Source: Massilia soli (GTDB lineage Bacteria; Pseudomonadota; Gammaproteobacteria; Burkholderiales; Burkholderiaceae_D). Taken from it: a stretch of 64,000 nt of DNA. A program made the position numbers and the translations under genes. Numbering within the stretch: position 1 is the first letter of the stretch; every line of letters begins with the position of its first letter. The stretch spans positions 62,001-126,000 of the forward strand of contig NZ_JAFBIL020000007.1 in the NCBI RefSeq assembly GCF_016809835.1, in the 5' to 3' direction. Under the pieces are notes generated by a model. It searched no databases, had not been told where the DNA came from, and was given only the letters and a program-made list of their open reading frames with translations. Positions 55,808-64,000 of this stretch are shown here, piece by piece.

Positions 55808-55840
55808 AAAAATGCCTCGCGGTTGCGAGGCATTTTTTTT
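55808..55840 (+). terminator. Bidirectional terminator between phaP and livF
   Basis: AATGCCTCGC (55811-55820) pairs with GCGAGGCATT (55825-55834) around GGTT, with T8 from 55833 on the plus strand and five A (55808-55812) giving T on the minus strand. It can serve both the phasin and the liv genes. Confidence 0.93.
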
Positions 55841-55895
55841 GGCTATGCGCGATGAAGCATGTCAGCGGCGCTGGCAGCGCTACCCGCGCGGGAAT

Positions 55896-56618
<723 letters not shown>

Positions 56619-56619
56619 A

Positions 56620-57390
56620 TTAATGGCCTGTTCCGAGGTAGGCTTCAATCACAGCCGGGTTCTTCTGGATGTCGGCTGGTAAGCCTTCGGCGATAGGCTT
56701 GCCGTATTCCAGCACCGTGATGCGGTCGCACAGGCCCATCATCAGCTTGACGTCGTGCTCGATCAGCAGCACGGTCTTGCCTTCGTTCTTGATCTTCACC
56801 AGCAGCTCGCGCAGCGCCAGCTTTTCGGTCGCGTTCATGCCGGCGGCCGGTTCGTCGAGCGCCAGCAGCTTCGGCTCGGTCGCCAGCGCGCGCGCGATTT
56901 CGAGGCGGCGCTGGTCGCCGTACGACAGGAACTTCGAGGTGCGCTTGGCGAAGGCGCCAATGCCGACGAAGTCCAGCAGTTCCTGGGCACGCAGGCGGAT
57001 CGCCGCCTCTTCCTGGCGCGCTGTCTTGTGGCGGAAGATCGCGCCGAACACGCCCTGGTGGGTGCGCACGTGGCAACCGACCATCACGTTTTCCAGCGCG
57101 GTCATTTCGCCAAACAGGCGAATGTTCTGGAAGGTGCGGGCAATGCCCGCCTTGGCCACTTCATGCGGCGCCGACGGCGAGTATGGCTTGCCGTCCAGCT
57201 CGAAGGTGCCCGTGTCGGGCTGGTACAGCCCGGTAATGACGTTAAAGAAAGTCGTCTTGCCGGCGCCGTTAGGCCCGATCAGGCCATAGATCTGGCCTTG
57301 CTTGATCTGGATGCCGACGTCGGTCAGCGCTTGCAGGCCACCGAAGCGCTTGTTGACGCCGGCGATGTTCAACAGGTTGTGTTCGCTCAT
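56620..57390 (-). CDS. livG: Branched-chain amino acid ABC transporter ATPase LivG
   Basis: A 256-residue ATPase with Walker A GPNGAGKTT, a LivG-type insertion (HVRTHQGVFGAIFR near 105), the degenerate signature LSYGDQRRLEIARAL and Walker B LLALDEPAAGMN. It pairs with LivF to drive uptake of Leu, Ile, Val or related compounds. It lies between livM and livF. Confidence 0.95.
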   Translation of the reverse strand: MSEHNLLNIAGVNKRFGGLQALTDVGIQIKQGQIYGLIGPNGAGKTTFFNVITGLYQPDTGTFELDGKPYSPSAPHEVAKAGIARTFQNIRLFGEMTALENVMVGCHVRTHQGVFGAIFRHKTARQEEAAIRLRAQELLDFVGIGAFAKRTSKFLSYGDQRRLEIARALATEPKLLALDEPAAGMNATEKLALRELLVKIKNEGKTVLLIEHDVKLMMGLCDRITVLEYGKPIAEGLPADIQKNPAVIEAYLGTGH

Positions 57391-57406
57391 TGCTCGTCTT
57401 CCTCAA

Positions 57407-58615
<1,209 letters not shown>

Positions 58616-58638
58616 ATGAATGTCCTAGTCCTTTTCGA

Positions 58639-59568
58639 TCAGGCGCGGTCAGCGACGCGCTCGCCCATGATGCCGGACGGCCGGATCGTGAGCACGATAA
58701 TCAACACGACGAAAGCGAAGATGTCCTGGTAGTGGCTGCCGAGGAAGCCGCCGGTCAGGTCGCCGATGTAGCCTGCGCCCATCGCTTCGATCAGGCCGAG
58801 CAGCACGCCGCCGATCATCGCGCCGTAGATGTTGCCAATGCCGCCCAGTACCGCGGCCGAGAACGCCTTCAGGCCAGGCAGGAAGCCCATCGCAAACTGG
58901 ATCGACGAATAATTCGCGCCCCACATCACGCCGGCGATCGCGGCCAGCGCCGCGCCGATGGCGAAGGTGGCAACGATCACTTTATTCGAGTCCACGCCCA
59001 TCAGGCCGGCGACGCGCGGGTTTTCGGCGGTGGCGCGCATGGCGCGGCCCATTTTGGTTTTCTCCACCAGCAGCACCAGCGCGCCCATCGACACGGCAGC
59101 CAGCGCCAGCAGCAAGACCTGGGTCTGCGAAATGACGGCGCCGCCAATGGCGATCGGCTCGGTCGACAGCAGTTGCGGGAATGGCAGCGGGTTGCGGCCC
59201 CAGATCATCATCGCGAAGGTGGTGAGCAGGGTCGACACGCCGATGGCGGTAATCAGGGGAGCGAGGCGGGGAGCGTTGCGAAGGCGGCGGTAAGCGACAC
59301 GTTCGATGATGATATTGACCAGCATGCAGACCGGAATCGCACCGGCAATGGCGATCGCCAATTGCACTGCGCCGGGCAAGCCAGGCATGAAGACATCGAG
59401 GAGTTTCAGGATCGACAGGCCAACCATGGCGCCGATCATGAGCACGTCGCCGTGCGCAAAGTTAATCAAATTAAGTACACCGTACACCATGGTGTAGCCC
59501 AGTGCCACCAGCGCATACATGCTGCCGAGCACCAGACCATTGATGATCTGCTGGATAAAGGTATCCAT
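58639..59568 (-). CDS. livH: Branched-chain amino acid ABC transporter permease LivH
   Basis: A 309-residue permease with about eight hydrophobic helices and the LivH segments NGLVLGSMYALVALGYTMVYG and INFAHGDVLMIGA, plus GRAMRATAENPRVAGLMGVD. It is the first gene of the liv unit. No binding-protein gene (livJ/livK) lies upstream or downstream, so the substrate is uncertain within the HAAT family. Confidence 0.95.
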   Translation of the reverse strand: MDTFIQQIINGLVLGSMYALVALGYTMVYGVLNLINFAHGDVLMIGAMVGLSILKLLDVFMPGLPGAVQLAIAIAGAIPVCMLVNIIIERVAYRRLRNAPRLAPLITAIGVSTLLTTFAMMIWGRNPLPFPQLLSTEPIAIGGAVISQTQVLLLALAAVSMGALVLLVEKTKMGRAMRATAENPRVAGLMGVDSNKVIVATFAIGAALAAIAGVMWGANYSSIQFAMGFLPGLKAFSAAVLGGIGNIYGAMIGGVLLGLIEAMGAGYIGDLTGGFLGSHYQDIFAFVVLIIVLTIRPSGIMGERVADRA

Positions 59569-59598
59569 GGTTTTGCTTGCCTCTTTTATTATAGATCT

Positions 59599-59636
59599 AA
59601 TAAAAACGGCACCCCGGAGAGATCTCCGAAGTGCCG
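59599..59636 (-). terminator. Terminator downstream of ispH
   Basis: CGGCAC (59607-59612) pairs with GTGCCG (59631-59636), with an inner CGGAGA (59615-59620)/TCTCCG (59623-59628) stem. On the minus strand a T-rich run follows (complement of 59599-59606). It is about 215 bp after the ispH stop and just before the livH start, so it would isolate the liv unit. Confidence 0.7.
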
Positions 59637-59850
59637 CTCATGGCCTGACGCGCTTCACAAACGCCGCATCCCGACCGGGATTACACGTGTTTCATGTCTC
59701 CGCTGCAATCACCTCCCCCGCGCGCCACTTGCCGGCGCACCGGACAGCAAAAATTCCGAGCGCCATCATCATAGCGAGGTTTGGTAAAAACTAACACCGG
59801 AAAATCAAACGTCCACGAAATATTCTTCTGGCAACTGTAAATATTTCCGA

Positions 59851-60798
59851 CTAAACAGCGTTCGGCTTGCTCCCGTCCAGTCCCTTCGGCAGCGGGAAGG
59901 TCACGTGCTCCTCGACGCCTTCCAGCGCGCGCACGCTGCGGGCGCCCAGTTCCTTGAGGCGGTCGATGACCGCCTGGACCAGCACTTCCGGGGCCGAGGC
60001 GCCGGCGGTCACGCCGATGCGGATCTTGCCTTCGAGCCAGGCCGGGTCGATCTGGCTGGCATTGTCGACCATATACGCCGGCGTGCCCATCTTGTCGGCC
60101 ACTTCGCGCAGGCGGTTCGAGTTCGAGCTGTTCGGGCTGCCCACGACCACGACCACATCCACCTGCGGCGCCATGAACTTCACGGCTTCCTGGCGGTTGG
60201 TGGTGGCGTAGCAGATGTCGCCCTTCTTCGGTTCGATAATGTTCGGGAAGCGCACTTTCAGCGCGGCGATGATGTCGGCAGTGTCATCGACCGACAGGGT
60301 GGTTTGCGACACATAGGCCAGCTGGTCCGGGTTGCCGACCTGCAAGGTGGCGACATCGGCGACCGTTTCGACCAGGTGCATGCCGGCGTCGGTCTGCCCC
60401 ATCGTGCCCTCCACTTCCGGGTGGCCGTCGTGGCCGATCATGACGATCTCGCAGCCCTGCTTGCGCATCTTGGCCACTTCGACGTGCACTTTGGTCACCA
60501 GCGGGCAGGTGGCATCGAAAATCTTCAGTCCGCGGCTTTCCGCTTCGGCACGTACCGCCTTGGAGACGCCATGGGCCGAGAATACCAGCGTATTGCCGGC
60601 TGGAACATCGTCGAGATCCTCGATGAAGATCGCGCCCTTGTTGCGCAGGTCGTCCACCACATAGGCGTTGTGGACAATTTCGTGGCGCACATAGATTGGC
60701 GCGCCGAACTGCAGCAATGCACGTTCGACGATTTCGATGGCGCGGTCCACGCCGGCGCAGAAACCGCGCGGCTGGGCCAGGAGAATTTCGTTTTCCAT
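59851..60798 (-). CDS. ispH: 4-hydroxy-3-methylbut-2-enyl diphosphate reductase
   Basis: A 315-residue iron-sulfur enzyme that makes isopentenyl and dimethylallyl diphosphate in the last step of the MEP pathway. The three cluster cysteines are in [11 protein letters not shown] (C14), DATCPLVTK and [11 protein letters not shown]; the active-site Glu motif appears in PEVEGTMGQ. It is 10 bp downstream of the FKBP gene, a standard pair. Confidence 0.97.
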   Translation of the reverse strand: MENEILLAQPRGFCAGVDRAIEIVERALLQFGAPIYVRHEIVHNAYVVDDLRNKGAIFIEDLDDVPAGNTLVFSAHGVSKAVRAEAESRGLKIFDATCPLVTKVHVEVAKMRKQGCEIVMIGHDGHPEVEGTMGQTDAGMHLVETVADVATLQVGNPDQLAYVSQTTLSVDDTADIIAALKVRFPNIIEPKKGDICYATTNRQEAVKFMAPQVDVVVVVGSPNSSNSNRLREVADKMGTPAYMVDNASQIDPAWLEGKIRIGVTAGASAPEVLVQAVIDRLKELGARSVRALEGVEEHVTFPLPKGLDGSKPNAV

Positions 60799-60808
60799 GA
60801 TGATCCTG

Positions 60809-61264
60809 TTACAACACCGAGATGAGGTTAACTTCGAATTTGAGCGTCTGGCCCGACAGCGGATGGTTAAAGTCGAACATGCAGCTTTCGTCGCCCAGTT
60901 CGCGCAGAACGCCGGCGAAACGCCCGCCGCCAGGTGCGGCGAAGTCGACCAGGTCGCCTACTTTGTAGTCCGCGTCCGGGGCCGAGTTTTCGTCCAGCGT
61001 GGCCCGCGTGACCGGGCGCACCAGCTCCGGGCTGCGTTCACCGAACGACTCGCCTGGCGCCAGTTCGAAGGTCTTGTGGGTCCCTTCCGGCAAACCGAGC
61101 AGGCAAGCCTCGAGGAACGGCGCCAGCTGGCCCTGGCCCAGCATCAGTGTCGCCGGGTTCCCGCCAAAAGTAGTAATCAGATCAGTACCGTCCATCGTCG
61201 CGAGCCGATAATGCAGCGTGAGGTAGGACGAAGCGTTGACAACTGGTGCGGATGGGCTGGACAT
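60809..61264 (-). CDS. fkpB: FKBP-type peptidyl-prolyl isomerase (SlpA/FkpB type)
   Basis: A 151-residue FKBP with the IF (insert-in-flap) domain typical of SlpA/FkpB. The core has [20 protein letters not shown] and [19 protein letters not shown]; the inserted part is near 85-130. It is a folding helper in the cytosol. The ATG at 61264 gives the conserved N-terminus; earlier in-frame starts run into the radC promoter. It is divergent from radC and precedes ispH. Confidence 0.93.
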   Translation of the reverse strand: MSSPSAPVVNASSYLTLHYRLATMDGTDLITTFGGNPATLMLGQGQLAPFLEACLLGLPEGTHKTFELAPGESFGERSPELVRPVTRATLDENSAPDADYKVGDLVDFAAPGGGRFAGVLRELGDESCMFDFNHPLSGQTLKFEVNLISVL

Positions 61265-61349
61265 AATAAGGGCAAAAATCGGTAATCCCGTATTGTAAGC
61301 CACCGCGCCCGCGCCTGCCTCATTGACCGCCACTTCAGACAGGAACGCC

Positions 61350-62024
61350 ATGGGTATCAAGGACTGGCCGGAACACCTGCGCCCGCGCGAACGCCTGATC
61401 AGGGACGGCGCCCCTGCCCTGTCGGACCAGGAGTTGCTGGCGGTGTTCCTGCGCGTTGGCATCAAGGGCAAGAGTGCGGTCGACCTCGGCCGCGACCTGA
61501 TCACCCGCTTCGGCTCGCTGGGTGGCATGTTCAACGCGAGCCTGCGCGAGTTTGCGGCGGTCCCAGGGCTGGGTGCGGCAAAATACGCGCAATTGCAGGC
61601 CGTGCTGGAACTGGCGCAACGGGCGCTCGGGGAACAACTGCGCTGCGGCGACTTGCTCGCCTCCCCTGCCGCGGTACGCAGTTACCTGAGCCTGCAGCTG
61701 GGACGCCAGCATCATGAATCGTTTGTTGTCCTGTTCCTCGATGTGAAAAACCGCCTGATTCAGAAGGATGAAATGTTCACCGGCACACTGACGCACACCA
61801 GCGTCTATCCGCGCGAAGTGGTCAAGAAGGCGCTGTCATACAACGCGGCCAGCGTGATGCTGGTCCACAACCATCCTTCCGGCGTGGCCGAACCCAGCGA
61901 ATCGGACCTGATGCTCACCCGGGCGCTGGTGCAGGCACTGGCCCTGGTCGATGTCCGCGTGCTCGATCACTTTGTTGTGGCGGGACCACAAGTGCATTCC
62001 TTTGCCGAACATGGGCAGATGTAA
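61350..62024 (+). CDS. radC: RadC family protein (JAB/MPN domain)
   Basis: A 224-residue RadC-like protein. A helix-hairpin-helix region ([16 protein letters not shown] near 68) precedes the MPN+ metallo-domain with the HNHPSG signature and downstream SESD. The family was named for DNA repair but the role is not clear. AGGA lies 6 nt before the ATG at 61350. It converges with the SDR gene, leaving 11 bp between the stops. Confidence 0.94.
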   Translation: MGIKDWPEHLRPRERLIRDGAPALSDQELLAVFLRVGIKGKSAVDLGRDLITRFGSLGGMFNASLREFAAVPGLGAAKYAQLQAVLELAQRALGEQLRCGDLLASPAAVRSYLSLQLGRQHHESFVVLFLDVKNRLIQKDEMFTGTLTHTSVYPREVVKKALSYNAASVMLVHNHPSGVAEPSESDLMLTRALVQALALVDVRVLDHFVVAGPQVHSFAEHGQM

Positions 62025-62035
62025 CAAGTCGACAT

Positions 62036-62818
62036 CTACACGGTCGGCACCGTCCCGCCATCGATCACATGTTCCGAGCCCGCTATGGATGCAGCGCGCG
62101 GCGACACGAGGAAGGTGATGAAATCGGCCACCTCCTGCGGCTTGGCGGGGCGGCCGACGGGAATACCGCCGAGCCAGTCCATGACCAGCTTCTTGCCGCC
62201 CTCGTAGTCGGTGTCGTGTTCGCGCGCCATGCGCTCGACGAACTCGACCGACGCCTCGGTCTCGATCCAGCCCGGCGAGACGCTCAGGACGCGCACACCT
62301 TTCGGCGTCACCTCCTTCGACAGGGATTTGCTGTAGGTCGAGAGGGCGCCCTTGGCAGCAGCATAAGCGGTCGTCGACGTCCAAAGCGGAAGGATGCGCT
62401 GGATCGAGCTCACGTGCAGTACCACACCTGCGCCCTTTTCCAGCATTCCCGGCAGCAGTGCGCGATCCAGGCGCACCGCGGACATGAAGTTGAGGTTCAG
62501 CTCATTGAACCAGACCGTGTCGTCGAGGACCGCGAAACCACCTGCGGGAGCGGTCGAGCCGCCGAGGCTGTTGATCAGGATGTCGACGCCGCCCCAGCGC
62601 TCCTTTACCGCATGGACCAGTTTGGCCACGCCTTCGGCGCTCGACAAGTCGGTCGTCACGTAGGTCACGCCCGGCAGCGGCTTGTCTGGTGCGGCGCGCG
62701 CCGACGTCATCACTTCCACGCCCGCATCCTGCAGACTCTTGACGAGGGCGGCGCCCAGGCCCTTGGTGCCGCCCGTAACCAGGGCGCGCTTGCCTTCCAG
62801 TTCGAGGTCGAAGCTCAT
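62036..62818 (-). CDS. SDR family oxidoreductase
   Basis: A 260-residue classical short-chain dehydrogenase. The cofactor loop is TGGTKGLG near 15-22, the NSLGG motif near 85, a Ser in HVSSIQRIL, and the catalytic YAAAK near 155-159. Its ATG overlaps the NTF2-like gene stop as ATGA. The pair follows a LysR gene on the same strand; a small catabolic or resistance unit is possible. Confidence 0.92.
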   Translation of the reverse strand: MSFDLELEGKRALVTGGTKGLGAALVKSLQDAGVEVMTSARAAPDKPLPGVTYVTTDLSSAEGVAKLVHAVKERWGGVDILINSLGGSTAPAGGFAVLDDTVWFNELNLNFMSAVRLDRALLPGMLEKGAGVVLHVSSIQRILPLWTSTTAYAAAKGALSTYSKSLSKEVTPKGVRVLSVSPGWIETEASVEFVERMAREHDTDYEGGKKLVMDWLGGIPVGRPAKPQEVADFITFLVSPRAASIAGSEHVIDGGTVPTV

Positions 62819-63141
62819 ACGGTGATCTCCAGCGAGTCGATCAGGCCGCGCTCGAGGCCGAACCGGTAGGACAAATTCGCCGGGCTACGGGGGAAGTTGC
62901 CGGTGACCTTGGCACGGACAAGGTGGAAGCCGTCCTCATCTTTCAGGTCGAACGGCACGGTCGTCGCGTTGTACTTGGCCGATGCCGCAGCCAGGAAGGC
63001 CGTGATGGCGTCGACGCCCGCGTAGGTATGGCCGTCGTCCTTCAAGGTGGCGTTCGCTGCGAAGCACTGGGCCAGGGCTTCAGGATGGTGTTCGGAGGCG
63101 AAGTATGTCGCGATGGGATCGGGCAGCGTCAAGGTGTGCAT
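62815..63141 (-). CDS. SnoaL/NTF2-like protein
   Basis: A 108-residue alpha+beta cone-fold protein (SnoaL-like), recognised by [20 protein letters not shown] and [10 protein letters not shown]. Members act as small isomerases, hydrolases or binding proteins. Two ATGs compete: 63147 and 63141. GGAG is only 2 nt from the first but 8 nt from the second, so I favour 63141. It is translationally coupled to the SDR gene. Confidence 0.85.
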   Translation of the reverse strand: MHTLTLPDPIATYFASEHHPEALAQCFAANATLKDDGHTYAGVDAITAFLAAASAKYNATTVPFDLKDEDGFHLVRAKVTGNFPRSPANLSYRFGLERGLIDSLEITV

Positions 63142-63277
63142 GTTCATGGCTCCAGTTGGTGATCGAAGACCCATGATGCGCGTCGCGGTTAGATTAGGGA
63201 ATATTCTAGAATTCGTATGGGCTATGTAGCAACGCGTACATAATGTCTCGCTCAGGCTGCTGCGTGGGAAGGGCCGG

Positions 63278-64000
63278 TCAGGGCTGATCGAAGGGCGCGC
63301 GGTCCAGCAGGCAGTCGATGAAAGCACCGAGGGCAGCGGGCCGATGCTGCCTGTTCGGGTAATACAGGAACAGCCCGGGCCGAGTGATCGACCAGTCCGC
63401 AAGGACCTGGACCAGCCGGCCCTGCGCCAGGAGCTCGCCGACGCCGTCTCGCTCGAAGTGATAGGCAATGCCCAGTCCGCTCACTGCGGCGGCAATGCCG
63501 ATGTCGGCGTGATTGGTGACGACCGGCCCATCGACCGCAATCTCGAGACTCTGCTCGCGCTTCCTGAACTCCCACCGATACTGCCTGCCTTCCATCTGCA
63601 GGCGCCAGTTGATGCAGTCATGCTGGTGCAGGTCGGCAGGCGATGTCGGTGTACCGCGACGCGCGAGGTAGTCCGGGGACGCCACCGTGACCATCTTCAT
63701 ATCCGGCGTCAGGCGGATCGCGACCATGTCCTTCTCGAGCTGTCCACCCACGCGGATGCCCGCGTCGAAGCGGCCGGTGACGATATCGGCCAACGCGTCG
63801 TCGACCACGATGTCGAGCACGACGTCAGGGTGGGCTTGATGAAAACGGGCCAGCCGAGGGGCGATGATCGTCCGGGCGCCGAGCCCGAGCGTGTTGATGC
63901 GCAGCGTGCCACTCATCTGCCCGGCGGCCTCGCTGGCTTCGGCAACCGCCACGGCCATTTCGCGGAACAAGGGGGCCAGGCGCTGATACAGTTGCTCGCC
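63278..64000 (-). CDS. LysR family transcriptional regulator (3' part, runs off the window)
   Basis: The frame stays open to the window end, so only the C-terminal 240 residues are visible. They contain the end of the linker helix (YQRLAPLFREMA) and the LysR substrate-binding domain (GTLRINTLGLGARTIIAPRL; DIVTGRFDAGIRVG; DHGVG-type C-terminal lobe). The helix-turn-helix is outside. It precedes the SnoaL and SDR genes on the same strand after a 136-bp gap and may regulate them. Confidence 0.92.
   Translation of the reverse strand, partial: GEQLYQRLAPLFREMAVAVAEASEAAGQMSGTLRINTLGLGARTIIAPRLARFHQAHPDVVLDIVVDDALADIVTGRFDAGIRVGGQLEKDMVAIRLTPDMKMVTVASPDYLARRGTPTSPADLHQHDCINWRLQMEGRQYRWEFRKREQSLEIAVDGPVVTNHADIGIAAAVSGLGIAYHFERDGVGELLAQGRLVQVLADWSITRPGLFLYYPNRQHRPAALGAFIDCLLDRAPFDQP

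Overview
The window looks like a housekeeping segment of a GC-rich betaproteobacterial chromosome, most likely an Oxalobacteraceae member close to Massilia, Janthinobacterium or Duganella. The clues are a quorum-sensing locus of the CqsA/LqsA (JQS) type, the aat-bpt-pyrD order, fkpB-ispH, a phasin, and a ribF-ileS-lspA-coaBC-dut string. This is inferred from gene content; no rRNA is present to confirm it. I see no insertion sequence, prophage or CRISPR array. The only RNA gene found is an initiator tRNA.

Layout. 1-3.8 kb: long leader and gene for RNase E, with a terminator. 3.8-9.2 kb (+): chrA, the molybdenum cofactor genes moaA-mobA-moeA, a GFA-like zinc protein and a TMEM175-like channel. 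9.2-14.6 kb (-): a CoA-transferase, then a tight block that reads jqsA, fatty-acid-hydroxylase-like protein, truncated haemoglobin, rmuC. 14.8-17.1 kb (+): the divergent sensor kinase and response regulator of the same signalling system. 17.1-20.7 kb (-): an FtsX-type permease and an adenine/adenosine deaminase. 21.3-26.1 kb (+): the prkA-yeaH-spoVR stress operon. 26.6-30.5 kb (+): tonB-exbB-exbD-exbD-TPR. 30.6-30.8 kb: a compact repeat cluster with a perfect 70-bp palindrome. 30.9-38.2 kb (+): ribF, ileS, lspA, coaBC, dut and a lipoprotein that looks like an inactive M48 peptidase. 38.2-41.2 kb: a 44-residue membrane protein, xdhC, an EamA transporter and alkA. 41.3 kb (-): tRNA-fMet. 41.6-45.8 kb (+): NUDIX hydrolase, the N-end-rule transferases aat and bpt, pyrD and a Tas-like aldo/keto reductase. 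45.9-49.7 kb (-): cysA, cysW, cysT and a TauE-like exporter. 49.8-54.9 kb: peroxiredoxin, dgkA, an IclR regulator, pbpG, a nitroreductase and a second EamA transporter. 55.2-59.6 kb: a phasin, then livF, livG, livM, livH (-). 59.9-64 kb: ispH-fkpB (-), radC (+), and a LysR-NTF2-SDR cluster (-) cut by the window end.

Most interesting is 12.1-17.1 kb. An alpha-hydroxyketone autoinducer synthase is packed with an oxygen-dependent membrane hydroxylase-like protein and a haem protein, and faces its own kinase and response regulator across a 184-bp spacer that carries four copies of the hexamer CTCAAC/GTTGAG. This suggests, but does not prove, a signalling module coupled to lipid modification or oxygen. 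Other points of note are several families of intergenic palindromes placed at convergent gene ends, the degenerate M48 lipoprotein, and sulfate and branched-chain amino-acid importers that lack an adjacent binding-protein gene.
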